DNA of 63,436 nt from JAZRZI01 sp045601325 (GCA_045601325.1 JAZRZI010000038.1:1-63436), one strand, 5' to 3'. Counted from the stretch's first letter, positions 1 to 9,328 are shown. Notes: a model not told the origin generated them from the letters alone. Program-made: numbers and translations.

Positions 1-61
1 AATTAACTAAAACAAACTAGTACGCCTTCGTTCAAGACGGAATTTACGGAAGTGGAGACAC

Positions 62-79
62 AAAAAAGCCCATGTGGCT
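62..79 (-). terminator. Possible rho-independent terminator
   Basis: Read on the minus strand, a short AGCC/GGCT stem with a five-base loop is followed by six T residues. It lies about 75 bases downstream of the small membrane-protein gene. The stem has only four pairs, so this is tentative. The rest of positions 1-154 shows no gene I can support. Confidence 0.35.
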
Positions 80-154
80 AGTGTCGTAGAAACTTCAAGC
101 GAACATGAGCTTGTAGAGTTTTATAAGTTTTGCAGAACGGTTCTCTTTTTCTTG

Positions 155-571
155 TTAGAAATAATATTGAATGGCTTTCACCAAGAATATAATTCCCACT
201 ACCAGGGTTCCAATTACTATTAATAAGTATGTTGGGAATTCAAAGTCTTGAGCGTCAACGTTGTAAAACATATATTTAAACGCCATCTTAACTGATATGG
301 ACATATCGCTAAAGAACGTTTTAATGTTTTCAACAAACGTTAAGAAGCATGATTTAAATAGACCACATATAATAGCAATTAGGTGAGATAGACTTCCTAA
401 CAAGAACCCCAATCCGTATGCAGTATATGTAATACCCGCCATGGTTTCTGTGTGCCTAAGACACATCGCTCCATAAATAACACCCATAAGAGTGAATGGA
501 ATAGCTATCATTACTACAGAAGTAATAATCAGTCTTATTAATGATTCATATTTGTTTACAACGACGCCCAT
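155..571 (-). CDS. Small multi-pass membrane protein, unknown function
   Basis: About 138 residues with hydrophobic segments near residues 11-35, 40-65 and 115-135, so probably three membrane spans. I do not recognise a family. The ATG at 571 is preferred over an upstream TTG because the promoter lies very close, leaving a leader of only about 10 bases. No Shine-Dalgarno sequence is seen. The gene is divergent from the mannosidase at 666 and shares a 94-base intergenic region with it. No neighbour indicates a role. Confidence 0.55.
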   Translation of the reverse strand: MGVVVNKYESLIRLIITSVVMIAIPFTLMGVIYGAMCLRHTETMAGITYTAYGLGFLLGSLSHLIAIICGLFKSCFLTFVENIKTFFSDMSISVKMAFKYMFYNVDAQDFEFPTYLLIVIGTLVVGIIFLVKAIQYYF

Positions 572-587
572 AATTAACAACTATTAG

Positions 588-616
588 ATTATAGAAAATG
601 AAGAAATGTAAAACAA
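588..616 (-). promoter_or_regulatory. Sigma-70-type promoter for the small membrane protein
   Basis: On the minus strand, TTGTTT (611-616) and a perfect TATAAT (588-593) are separated by exactly 17 bases. The predicted start site is about 10 bases before the ATG at 571, so the transcript would be nearly leaderless. Confidence 0.6.
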
Positions 617-631
617 TTATTCGTTCAATAT

Positions 632-657
632 TATAATTAATATGATTATTAAAAGGA
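632..657 (+). promoter_or_regulatory. -10 box and ribosome binding site of the GH125 gene
   Basis: A TATAAT hexamer lies at 632-637 with no convincing -35 box. AAAGGA at 652-657 sits eight bases before the ATG at 666 and supports that start codon. Confidence 0.4.
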
Positions 658-665
658 TATAAAGC

Positions 666-1931
666 ATGGAACTAAACACAAAAACAATTATTGATGTAGT
701 AAAAACATTAACTAATGATAATCATTTAATAAACACTTTTAAAAACTGCTTTTATGACACGAAAGATAAAGCAGTTAAATACATAGATGATGAAACATTC
801 TTAATTACAGGAGATATTCCTGCGATGTGGTTAAGAGATTCATCCGCTCAAGTGATGCATTATTTACCATTTGCTAAAGAGGAAGAAATATCTCGTTTGA
901 TTAAAGGTCTTATCAAAAGACAAATGAGAATGATTCTTGTAGATCCATACGCAAATGCATTTAAAGAAACGGAAGACAGTTATGGAGAATGGGATAATGT
1001 AGTTGTCACAAACAAACATTCAAAACTTGTATGGGAAAGAAAGTTTGAATTAGATTCACTTTGCTATCCACTATTCTTAACCTGCAAATATTATGATTAT
1101 ACAAACGATTTGTCCATCTTTAATGATTTGTTTTATAAAGCTTTTGATAAGATATTAGAAACTGTTCATATCGAACAAAACCACGAAGAACTTTCCGAAT
1201 ATTTCTTTGGCTATACATTCCCTAACAACCAAACAATTGAATGTCATCAAAACAAAGTTAATCCTAATAATTATGGACTTGTTTGGTGTGGGTTTAGACC
1301 AAGTGATGATTTGTGTGAATATCACTATCACATACCAGATAATATGTTCTTGGTTTCTTCATTAATAAAACTTAAAGATATCTTTGAAAACAAATTAAAT
1401 AACAAGCATTATGCAACAATTTGTGGCGAATTGGCGGATTCTGTTCGTAAAGGAATTGAAAAATATGGTATCCAAGAAATAGAAGGATTTGGAAAGATCT
1501 ATGTTTCTGAAACAGATTGTAATGGTAAGTTCACCACCAATGATGACGCTAATATTCCTAGCTTATTGAGCATTCCTTATCTTGAATATCCTTATATAGA
1601 TAAAGAGATTTATGAAAACACTAGAAAATTCATTTTGTCTAAGCGTAATAATTTCTATTATGATGGCAAATATATTAAAGGCATTGGCTCTCCTCACACT
1701 CCAAAAGAAACAGTGTGGCCACTTGCGGTTATTATGCAAGGATTAACAACCTACAACGAAAACGAAATCAAAGAGTGTTTAAACATGTTATTATCAACAG
1801 ACGCTGGCACAGAACTAATGCATGAAAGCATAAATATAAATGACCCCGCAATATTTACAAGGTCATGGTTTGGTTGGGCAAATTCCTTGTTTGCGGAATT
1901 TTGTTTAAGAAAAATATTTAAATTATTCTAA
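666..1931 (+). CDS. GH125 exo-alpha-1,6-mannosidase
   Basis: A 421-residue protein of full GH125 length. It has the family signature GDIPAMWLRDSSAQ near residues 49-62, GFRPSDD near 209-215 (the expected general-acid Asp region), PDNMF shortly after, and MHES near 384-387 followed by TRSWFGWANSLF (the expected catalytic-base region). There is no signal peptide, so it should act in the cytosol. GH125 enzymes remove non-reducing alpha-1,6-linked mannose from N-glycan or yeast mannan fragments. A GH38 remnant nearby fits a mannose-glycan locus, and import by one of the ABC systems further along is plausible. AAAGGA eight bases upstream supports the start. The 3' end abuts a foreign fragment: a truncated PIN-like frame on the other strand stops inside its last codons. 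Confidence 0.9.
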   Translation: MELNTKTIIDVVKTLTNDNHLINTFKNCFYDTKDKAVKYIDDETFLITGDIPAMWLRDSSAQVMHYLPFAKEEEISRLIKGLIKRQMRMILVDPYANAFKETEDSYGEWDNVVVTNKHSKLVWERKFELDSLCYPLFLTCKYYDYTNDLSIFNDLFYKAFDKILETVHIEQNHEELSEYFFGYTFPNNQTIECHQNKVNPNNYGLVWCGFRPSDDLCEYHYHIPDNMFLVSSLIKLKDIFENKLNNKHYATICGELADSVRKGIEKYGIQEIEGFGKIYVSETDCNGKFTTNDDANIPSLLSIPYLEYPYIDKEIYENTRKFILSKRNNFYYDGKYIKGIGSPHTPKETVWPLAVIMQGLTTYNENEIKECLNMLLSTDAGTELMHESININDPAIFTRSWFGWANSLFAEFCLRKIFKLF

Positions 1932-2069
1932 AACTAATGGTTTGATTAATTCGCATTCTATTTGTGTTTTAGAAACAAAAAAATGATCTTTAAATTTAGA
2001 CAAAGATTCTAGATTGCCGTTTTGGTAAAAGGAAATTAGAAAACACGAGTCGCAGTAAAAATATTTCAT
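1923..2069 (-). pseudogene. N-terminal fragment of a PIN-domain-like protein
   Basis: A 48-residue frame starting one base after the stop of the ImmA/IrrE-like gene (TAGATG). It begins MKYFYCDSCFLISFY, resembling the first strand and catalytic Asp of PIN-domain nucleases, followed by a run resembling the next PIN helix-strand region (FVSKTQIECELIKP). It stops inside the last codons of the convergent GH125 gene, well short of the roughly 130-160 residues usual for a PIN domain, so it is cut off. ImmA-like peptidase plus PIN nuclease pairs are known in toxin-antitoxin-like loci. The family call is by eye on a short fragment. Confidence 0.4.
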
Positions 2070-2657
2070 CTATTCAATTCTCATGTTTTTCATCACATCA
2101 TATAAAGGCACTTGTAAAAACTCTGCGGCTCTAGAAGCTGTAATAAGCTCTTCTCCTAACGCTAGATAAACTTGTTGGTCAAAAATAGTAGGTTTTTCAC
2201 TATCGTTTTGAGAATTTAACAAAGTTTTCTCTAGTTTTTTGCCGCCACTCTTATTCAAGAATATAAAAAACTTTTTGTAATATATATCTGTTATTACTGC
2301 TTCTTCAAATAATCTAGTAATTAGACAAGAGGGAGCTATTTTATATTGTTTAGATATTTGATCTCTAAGATATATAGTTAAAGTTCTATTTGTTTTTCCA
2401 AAAATAGAATAGATATCATCACGAGGCATTAATACATTGCCTGCTACTTGGTTAATGTATTTTTCAACCTCTTTTTCGGTCATGTTTGTTGTTGCGTTAT
2501 TAAAAAACAAATGACACACCTCGTGCATGATAGTGAATCTTTGTTTTTCTATTGTTCTATCTTTGGAATTAAAGAATACATAAGGGTTTCCATTTACAGT
2601 GCCATTAACACCATCAATTTCATCAACACAATCAAAAGACAAAACAATAATACCCAA
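2070..2657 (-). pseudogene. ImmA/IrrE-family metallopeptidase, probably 5'-truncated
   Basis: A 195-residue frame with the zinc-binding HEVCH (HExxH) in FTIMHEVCHLFFN near residues 45-57, preceded by the family's strand with an FN...KQRFT pattern. The family handles regulator cleavage in mobile elements and stress responses; many members have an N-terminal helix-turn-helix that is absent here. The only available start is a TTG placed exactly where a different gene (an SGNH hydrolase N-terminus) breaks off in another frame. I therefore read it as a 3' portion joined to the SGNH piece at about 2650. The C-terminal half resembles the DNA-engaging tail of these proteins, but this is uncertain. 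It is followed directly by the PIN-like fragment. Confidence 0.6.
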
Positions 2658-2836
2658 ACATTAGGAGATACTTTAACTGCGTCTTCATAAGGGAAGCGCA
2701 TAAAGCCTCTTTCTTTATCATAGGTAACTCCATATAAGTTAACATCTTTGGAAGGGACTTTAATTATTTGGCCATTAATGTCTTCTTGAGCGGCAAAATT
2801 CTTATCAATTTTCTTAATTTTCACTGTATTAACCAT
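2594..2836 (-). pseudogene. N-terminal fragment of an SGNH/GDSL hydrolase
   Basis: The first 60 or so residues (2655-2836) end in VNLYGV, FMRFPYEDAVKVSPNVW, matching the small beta-sandwich N-terminus of bacterial SGNH hydrolases (the FRR-P-VA--VS--V pattern). The rest of the frame is out-of-frame ImmA sequence, and the catalytic GDS block is missing. Its ATG overlaps the stop region of the upstream DUF4091 gene by eight bases, so the two were once translationally coupled. SGNH esterases of this type act on acetylated sugars, which would suit the DUF4091 partner. Confidence 0.5.
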
Positions 2837-4451
2837 CTAATTCATTTATTAATGCGTTGTGTAGTTCTAAACAAGCATCATCTCTATGAGGATAATCTTT
2901 ATAACTGTTTATGCCTAGTTTGGTTAATAGATTCATAACATAATCTTTACCTTTGATATCTTCCACCATCTTCAATAATGCGTAGTCTTGTAAACCATCA
3001 AAATATGATTCCCATCTTAAAGAATCTAATGGTTGATAGTTTTCTCCTGGATATACATAGAAAGGATCGCCAGCAGGGAACCTTCCATCTGAATCAGGTG
3101 TTTCAAAAGGATTAATCTTCTTTAAAGATAATTGGGAGTTATAAAAGTTAAATCCCCAGTTTAATAATCCTTTCGCATTATCTTTATACATAGTCGCGCC
3201 TATCATTCTCTGTCTATTAAGAGGTATATTTAAAAATTTATTTGGAACATATTCTCTTGATTGAGTGCAACAGTAATAAACATAAGTATTAACGTTATGG
3301 TCTCTATATCCCTCTACATGGTTAAGGGATACGACTGGTTCATCAAGAACACCATCTTCATAGAATTTATAAGATGATAAGGCATCAAATATACGATATG
3401 GCTTAATAATAGTTTTATACATATTAGAGATAGCTTTATATGTATCTATAGAGTTCTCTCCTGGCTCATCTGATATATGGAAAAGGATTTCTTCTTTGTT
3501 AAATCCTCTTACTTTAAGTTCGTTAACAAATTCTTTTAAGAATTGTTTTATAAAAGGGAAATATTTATCTCCAAGAGAATCATCTTTCCAGCCAAAGTAT
3601 CTAACTAATTTACCATTTACTCTCACCATTACTTTAGGAGCGTATTTAGCGCCCCATTGGGAGAATAAATGTGACATTTCAAAGATGGTGAATCCCATCT
3701 TTTTCGCATTATCAATAAACTCAAACACTCTATCAAAGTTAAAGATATATTTATTATCCACTAAGGATACATCAACAAGTTGAACCGTTCTTCTATATAA
3801 ACCTTCTGCAGTATCTAGAGGTGGAGTAAACAAAGGCACGTAAATAACGTTCACACCGTGACATAGCTCAGAGGACATAAAATTATTCATAGCCTTGTAA
3901 TATCGTTTGCTAAATGGCTTTAAATGATAGTAATTCGCGATTGCGTCATAATGAAACCATATCGTGTTTGGTAATATCTTAGATAAGTCTATTTCTTTAT
4001 TAATAACAGTTAACTCAAAACGAGATAATCCTAATTCTATTTTGTTATTAGAAAAGACTATATCAATTGGATAGACACCAGAAATATCTACACCTTTAAC
4101 TGTTATATATAAAGTGATCCATTCACCTTTAGTAAGCTTGATTTTATTTGATATTGGTTTTAATAAATCAGGGAAGTCTCTTTCATTAGTTTTATCAAAC
4201 AAATAATAGTCATCATCTTCAGGAACAAAGTTAAGTTTCTTCGCGTGGATATCTAATACTTGTCTAACTGTAATCTTATCATTAAGTTTGGAGTTAACTT
4301 TAAAAGATAATGACATATCTTCATCACTTCTAACACAAACTTGATAAGAAAATGTTTCGTTTTTAAGAATAGAAAAAGATAAGAATTCTTCTAATACTTT
4401 TGTATCTTTAAATACTTTTATTAAGTTTGATGTGGTTTTAACTTCAATCAT
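2829..4451 (-). CDS. DUF4091 (GH123-like) glycosidase, cytosolic
   Basis: A 540-residue protein with no signal peptide. An N-terminal beta-sandwich (about 1-150) is followed by a TIM-barrel-like region with HISDEPGEN near residues 325-333, an acidic D-E pair like the GH123/DUF4091 catalytic dyad. Near the C-terminus are YPGENYQPLDSLRWE and DGLQDYALL, the DUF4091 hallmark. GH123 enzymes cleave N-acetylgalactosaminides; the substrate here is unknown. A GAGGG stretch about ten bases upstream of the ATG can serve as ribosome binding site. It is the first gene of a short operon that continued into an SGNH esterase, now truncated. A lipoprotein relative is encoded at 27617-30082. Confidence 0.75.
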   Translation of the reverse strand: MIEVKTTSNLIKVFKDTKVLEEFLSFSILKNETFSYQVCVRSDEDMSLSFKVNSKLNDKITVRQVLDIHAKKLNFVPEDDDYYLFDKTNERDFPDLLKPISNKIKLTKGEWITLYITVKGVDISGVYPIDIVFSNNKIELGLSRFELTVINKEIDLSKILPNTIWFHYDAIANYYHLKPFSKRYYKAMNNFMSSELCHGVNVIYVPLFTPPLDTAEGLYRRTVQLVDVSLVDNKYIFNFDRVFEFIDNAKKMGFTIFEMSHLFSQWGAKYAPKVMVRVNGKLVRYFGWKDDSLGDKYFPFIKQFLKEFVNELKVRGFNKEEILFHISDEPGENSIDTYKAISNMYKTIIKPYRIFDALSSYKFYEDGVLDEPVVSLNHVEGYRDHNVNTYVYYCCTQSREYVPNKFLNIPLNRQRMIGATMYKDNAKGLLNWGFNFYNSQLSLKKINPFETPDSDGRFPAGDPFYVYPGENYQPLDSLRWESYFDGLQDYALLKMVEDIKGKDYVMNLLTKLGINSYKDYPHRDDACLELHNALINELDG

Positions 4452-4770
4452 TAGGAATTACCCTCTAATTAATAATAGCAAAAATGTCTATTATTAGTTA
4501 TTCATTTGTAATAGCGGTCAATATGTTATTAGAAAAAACAACAATATGGTTACTTTCTTTTCTTGAAGATAACAATGACAAGCATCACTAAAGCGATTAC
4601 TCCTGTAATACCAGTGAGTATTTGTAAAAGTAATGATAAAGTCTCCCATGTTCATGTGTTATTCCCCCCAATCAGTTAAAAATTAATTTTTAAACAATTA
4701 AAAGATATTGTAGCCAAAAGGACACAACAAAACAGCATAATTGTGTTTTGTGTATCTAGATAATTATTAA
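4452..4770. other. Intergenic stretch with a small broken membrane-peptide frame
   Basis: These 319 bases separate the DUF4091 gene from the GH38 fragment. The only gene-like content is the frameshifted small peptide at 4550-4655, preceded on the minus strand by GGGGGGAA as a possible ribosome binding site. The rest is AT-rich. I see no clear promoter or terminator. Confidence 0.5.
4550..4655 (-). pseudogene. Small single-span membrane peptide with a frameshift
   Basis: One frame reads ETLSLLLQILTGITGVIALV followed by MLVIVIFKKRK and stop, an ideal single membrane span with a basic tail. It has no start codon in its own frame. The ATG AAC ATG just upstream, preceded by GGGGGGAA, is one base out: removing one G from the GGG after the second ATG would give a continuous 34-residue peptide. 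Either a real frameshift or a base-call error explains it. Function unknown. Confidence 0.3.
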
Positions 4771-6303
4771 TTAATAAATAGAAGAATCGTCCGATTCAAC
4801 GATCGACTTCCCGTTATAAACGAAGGTTTTAAACGCAAACTTAGTGAAGTTAATCTTTTTAGTAATGTTTAAGATTGTTAATTCGGTTGATGCTTTAGAG
4901 AACGAACCGTTATATAAACGAACAATATATTCTCCGTTGTTTCTTCTTTTTAAAGCTGTGATAACAATATTTGGATTCGATAGTTTTATCACATCGCTTG
5001 TAACACCTTTGCCTTCTCCGTGAGGGAATGATAAAAGTTGATATAAACGCTCGTTAAACTCATTAGCAAACCTTTCACATTCTTCAACTTTATTCACCAT
5101 TAATCTAAAGGAATAATCGTGGGTTCCTTGTTCAGCATATGCATTGAATCTATGTTTATCCAAAAGTGGAGTTTCTTGATGTGTAGGATGCGCGCAATAG
5201 GCCGCGCCATTAAGTAAGGTTATATATAAATCTTTACCTTTCTTAGACGAACTATGAATTCCACCTTTGTTATAGATAGCTAGACAATCGTTATTAATCT
5301 TGTTACCAACGTATCTATTACATGGGTATTCCATGTTGTTGTTGTCGTATTCTTCAATACCAAATGCTGCTTGAGCGAAATATTTTTTATTTCCGTTAAC
5401 AGGGAATTGAAGTTTTAAGCCCTTTGATGTTTCGTTCCAAATCGCGTGAACATTAACATCGATATATGGGACATCTTTGAAGATTTTATAATCGACAACA
5501 ACATAGCTAGAATTTTGTTTAAATAAGCATTGAACTTCTGTAAGATATTCGCCTTTTTCAATCAAATTCACCCCTAAAAGTCCTTCAAACGGTCCTTTGC
5601 CACTATTATCGAGTTTCATACCCATCATCTTTGCGCCCTTGCCAATTGGCCAACCGTTTTTGTTATAGACATTGTCTCCTAAAGAATTTATTCTCCAACC
5701 CCATGGGTCTTCGTTGTCTTCAAATATAAAAGGTTGTCCTGCTGGTTTAGCCAAGGTTTCTACACCATAAACTTTAAACGATTCTAATAAGCCGGTTTGT
5801 TTAGAAATCTTAACTTCTTTCGTACTATCTTTGATGAGAATTTCATCATCTTGTTTTAATACTCTATATCTAGCGTACTTTTGGAAATCTACTTTAACGC
5901 TAAATTGAGTGATTGAGTAAGCTGACATATCAACTTGTAGTAAAAGTCTTACCCTATGTTGATCCATAATGTTACTTTCTTCTTTAATGATTTGATAAGG
6001 CACAACATTATCGTTAATGTCATAGATAGTTAAATCGTAGATAGTCTTACCATATTCTGCGCAACAAGCAGGATATACTTCCGCTTCAATATAACCTTTA
6101 TAACGATAAGGGTATGGATTAAAGACAACAAAGTTATCGTAGTTAGGTTTGACCTTTGGCAAATCTTTGCTCATTGCAAAGAAAGAAGCGGTCACTTCTT
6201 CTTTTAATTCATCAATTGCATGATACGCTCTACGGATAGAGGCATTCAACTCTAGATTCTTTAGTGATGTATTGAGTTTCAAATTCAATAGAACTATTTT
6301 CAT
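4771..6303 (-). pseudogene. C-terminal part of a GH38 alpha-mannosidase, catalytic domain missing
   Basis: From about residue 22 (ASIRRAYHAIDELK) onward this 510-residue frame follows the last half of GH38 alpha-mannosidases: the end of the helical middle domain, then the beta-sandwich that opens VVFNPYPY, then NEDPWGWRIN and a C-terminal domain. Bacterial GH38 enzymes are about 900-1050 residues, and the N-terminal barrel with the catalytic Asp is absent. The first 21 residues are out-of-frame sequence from the upstream repeat-protein fragment, so the apparent start is accidental. It cannot be an active mannosidase as it stands. The intact parent would fit the GH125 gene nearby in mannose-glycan degradation. 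Confidence 0.65.
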
Positions 6304-7129
6304 CAGTATCGCCTTTAGAAATCTTTAAGGTGTTATCAGTTTTATCAAGCTCGTACTTAACGTTTTGAGGGTGAATAAATGAATCAACATCTGATTCTTG
6401 AGTGAAATCATATTCTTCTTTTAATAATTCGTAATCAGCGTAATCAATATGGATTGAATGGATAAGCCATTTGTTGTTTTGCCATAATTCAGGATTCAAA
6501 TCTATTTCAGATGTCTCTGGATTTTGTTTACGGCCAAAGTCAAACATGAAATACACGCCACAAGAGTCTTCTAAGACGTTCATCTTTAAATTCATGTGTC
6601 CGTTATTCCACTTTTCAAGTTCCCAAGCTTGTACGTTATTACCACCTTGTCCATAGTACCAGTTCTTAATCTCTTCTTTGGTGGACTTAACGCCTGGATC
6701 ACCAAGCATACCACCAGAAATTGGAGAATCGTCACTAGTTAAACCATAGACATACATACCTGCTCTTACGCCTTCATCTGCAGGAGCGTTACCAACGAAT
6801 TCTGCATCAATTTCAACGCAAGTTCCTGCTCTTAAGTTAGAGTGAAGAGCCATATATGCACGTGGGTCTTCGGAAGTGTTTTTAATTTCCAAATCGCCAT
6901 TATTAATCTTTAATTCAAGAGCGTCATAGATGCTTACAAAGTCATCTAAATCACTTTCATCTAAGAAGTTATAATCAAGTTTTGTTTCTTTAAAAACAGC
7001 GTGAAGTGTGTGGTCACATGTCATTGTAACTTTAGAGGAGAAAGTAATTTCTTCTCCTGTTCCTTCTGGATTTAAATACCAACCAAGGAATGTGCTTAAT
7101 TTCTTTGTTGGGTTTGCTGGAATGACCAT
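6230..7129 (-). pseudogene. Internal fragment of a surface repeat protein
   Basis: A 299-residue frame lacking a signal peptide. Residues about 5-48 form a Listeria-Bacteroides (InlB B-like) repeat: FLGWYLNPEGTGEEI, then LHAVF. Next comes a beta-sandwich-like module beginning YNFLDESDLDDFVSIYDALE; a second copy begins near residue 248 (YDFTQESDVDSF) and is cut off. Such modules occur in the middle of large exported proteins, so both ends are missing. The left break joins the GH38 piece near 6260-6280 and the right break joins the flavoprotein piece near 7130, in both cases with a frame change and no spacer. Confidence 0.55.
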
Positions 7130-7548
7130 CGCACCATAGAGGTTGTAACAAAGTTAACTGTTTCATTTAAATGTATATCTACACCTATGTTTTTGTTGGC
7201 TTTATATAATGCTTCCGCGATGTCTTTCGCGTTATAGCTTACAGGGAAAACCCTATTTCCTCTCTCGGTTTGTAAAGCCACATTATGAGATGAGAAAAAC
7301 TCCATCGTGTCTTGGCTAGTAAAGTCATTGTAGGCACTATAAAGGAATTTAGAATTGTTCACTATGTTATTAAAGAACTCTTCCTTAGTGCAGTTGTTAG
7401 TGACATTACATCTACCTTTACCGGTGATATATATCTTCTTACCAACTTTTTCATTTTTGTCGATTAAAACAACATCGTGTCCACGACTTCTTAATCTATA
7501 AGCACACATTAGACCAGAAGGACCTGCTCCAATAACGACAATTTTCAT
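7096..7548 (-). pseudogene. N-terminal fragment of an HI0933-family FAD-dependent oxidoreductase
   Basis: It starts MKIVVIGAGPSGLMCAYRL, a dinucleotide-binding GxGxxG fold, followed by GKKIYITGKGRCNVTNN, the HI0933/YhiN-family signature near residues 39-55. Family members are about 400 residues. Here homology stops near residue 139 (NFVTT), after which ten residues come from the next fragment out of frame. The start is two bases from the stop of the DUF4886 gene, so it belonged to that operon. FAD binding without the rest of the fold is unlikely to give function. Confidence 0.65.
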
Positions 7549-7550
7549 AT

Positions 7551-8285
7551 CTATTTTGATAGTAATTTATATTCACTAGAAATGATGGTTTCAATCTCTT
7601 TTAATTCTGTTTCGTTAAGGCCATTAGGCACATGTAATTTGTTAACTTTTTCTAATCCCAAAACCTTATGAACAAGGCCCAATCCAACCGCATATTCACC
7701 AAGGTCATTTAGATGGTATCCATCATCTTGATAATAGTTGTAATTTGTCTTTTCTTTGAGCAAAGCGATAACTTCACCACTTCTAATTATTTCGAAACTG
7801 TATTTTTCTTTTAAACGGCTATATACTTCTTTAATTTTACTAAGCATAAGACAAGCATCACTATTATAGTCTATGAAAGATGGATGCCATGTATCTTCCT
7901 TATACGCCCAAGTTTCATGAAAAACAAATTTAAAGTCAAAAATATACTTTCTAACATATTCAATAACACTATCTATATAAGGAAAATATGTATCATACTT
8001 TCCAGAATCACTACTTACTTGTTGTAATGTAACATAATCCCATTTTCTAAGCATTAAAATATCATAAATAGAGACGCCACTAGTCTTAAGCTCACCATTT
8101 TCATAATATTCATAAGCCTTAATGGAATTATCTAAGTTTTCAAAATGCATTTTAAAAGAACAACCAGGAATGTATAAAACACCGATATTAATTTCTGTAT
8201 CGGTGTTAAGAGAAATCTGGTGGACATAGTGATTCATATTGACCCCAAAACTATTGGCAATCATCAATATATTAATTTGTTTCAT
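7551..8285 (-). CDS. DUF4886 (SGNH-hydrolase-like) protein
   Basis: A 244-residue protein without signal peptide. ILMIANSFG near residues 6-14 is the SGNH block I position, WDYVTLQQVSSDSG near 82-95 is typical of DUF4886, and YYQDDGYHLNDLGEYAVG near 190-205 gives the C-terminal Asp/His pair. This fold commonly deacylates carbohydrates or acts on sialic-acid or xylan esters; the true substrate is unknown. AGGACT upstream of the ATG is a plausible ribosome binding site. It is followed two bases later by the truncated flavoprotein. Confidence 0.7.
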   Translation of the reverse strand: MKQINILMIANSFGVNMNHYVHQISLNTDTEINIGVLYIPGCSFKMHFENLDNSIKAYEYYENGELKTSGVSIYDILMLRKWDYVTLQQVSSDSGKYDTYFPYIDSVIEYVRKYIFDFKFVFHETWAYKEDTWHPSFIDYNSDACLMLSKIKEVYSRLKEKYSFEIIRSGEVIALLKEKTNYNYYQDDGYHLNDLGEYAVGLGLVHKVLGLEKVNKLHVPNGLNETELKEIETIISSEYKLLSK

Positions 8286-8375
8286 ATAAAAAGTCCTGTC
8301 TTTCTTTAAGTTTATCTTATCACGATTTTTATTACAAAATTTAATTTATTTTATAAATCTAGTGAATTTATGTAT

Positions 8376-8401
8376 AAGAAAAGCCAACCTTAAGGTTGGC
8401 T
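8376..8401 (-). terminator. Rho-independent terminator of the lipoprotein gene
   Basis: On the minus strand AGCCAACC-TTAA-GGTTGGCT forms a perfect eight-pair hairpin (8382-8401) followed by TTTCTT. It lies 17 bases after the stop of the 8418 gene. Confidence 0.85.
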
Positions 8402-8417
8402 AATATAATGTTGAATA

Positions 8418-9281
8418 TTATTTTGCTTCAAAATTCTTTTTGTTTAGTTTTGGCATGCCTTTAGAAGAATTTTTGAAAACATATTCGGTTTGATCGATTG
8501 AGATAGATTCAGATTTGCCATCTTTGGATCTATAAATATAGGTTGTTTTTGTTATAGCTTCTTGAACGATTAAATCACGAGCGTCAAAACTAACATAATA
8601 ATTATAATTTTGATCCAAAACTTCATCGCCGTTTGGGTCTGGTTTATATTCACTAGCTGTTTTGTAGTCTTCAATTGCTTGGAATGATTCTTCGTTATCA
8701 CTTCCATAATAACAATCGAGAGATTCGCCTTCATCTGGTTCGTATGTTTCTCCATCCCAAACAAGCTCATCGCCGATAGTTGAATAAACACCAGCGTTAC
8801 CTTCTTGGAAGAATTCTGTGACTGTATCTAAGAAGTTAGAATCAACCGTGCTTGCTTCACTTGCTGATTCGTTTCCTGCCTTTGATATAGCATAAACTAT
8901 GGTTGCGTTATTTGTTTCGCCTGGTACAAGCCATTGTTCATAAGATTGAGAGAGCTCTCCGTCTCCGTCAATTACAAGTTCTTCTAGCTTCATGTACGCT
9001 ATTTGGGATTTTTTAGAATACATGAGAATTGTTTTTGAAAGCTCCTTTTCATATACAGATGTATCTGGTGTGGTTTCTGTATATTCATACAAATAAGTAA
9101 GAGTAGCGCTGAATTCATCAGGCATAATGAATTGTGATAGTTCGACATTTTGTACAATGTTATTATAAATTGCCTGAGCTTCTTCTGCGCTTACGGCTTT
9201 TTGTTTTGGCAGACCTTTATCACCACATGCTAGTAACATAAAAGACGTTAATAACAAAATACTTTTGCTTAATTTTTTCAT
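8418..9281 (-). CDS. Lipoprotein, unknown function
   Basis: 287 residues. The N-terminus MKKLSKSILLLTSFMLLACG has a lipobox (LLAC), so the mature protein would be anchored at Cys19. The remainder is acidic and rich in Thr/Ser, with several beta-strand-like segments, and I recognise no family. GAAAGGAAA eight bases before the ATG supports the start. It is monocistronic: a strong terminator follows and a pseudogene remnant precedes. Confidence 0.65.
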   Translation of the reverse strand: MKKLSKSILLLTSFMLLACGDKGLPKQKAVSAEEAQAIYNNIVQNVELSQFIMPDEFSATLTYLYEYTETTPDTSVYEKELSKTILMYSKKSQIAYMKLEELVIDGDGELSQSYEQWLVPGETNNATIVYAISKAGNESASEASTVDSNFLDTVTEFFQEGNAGVYSTIGDELVWDGETYEPDEGESLDCYYGSDNEESFQAIEDYKTASEYKPDPNGDEVLDQNYNYYVSFDARDLIVQEAITKTTYIYRSKDGKSESISIDQTEYVFKNSSKGMPKLNKKNFEAK

Positions 9282-9311
9282 GGATAAGTTTCCTTTCTTT
9301 GCTATTGTTAA

Positions 9312-9328
9312 CTCTCTAAATTAGAGAG
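9312..9328. repeat. Short inverted repeat upstream of the lipoprotein gene
   Basis: CTCTCTAA and TTAGAGAG flank a single A. It lies about 30 bases before the lipoprotein start codon in its leader or promoter region and could be an operator or an RNA hairpin. No regulator is identified. Confidence 0.35.
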
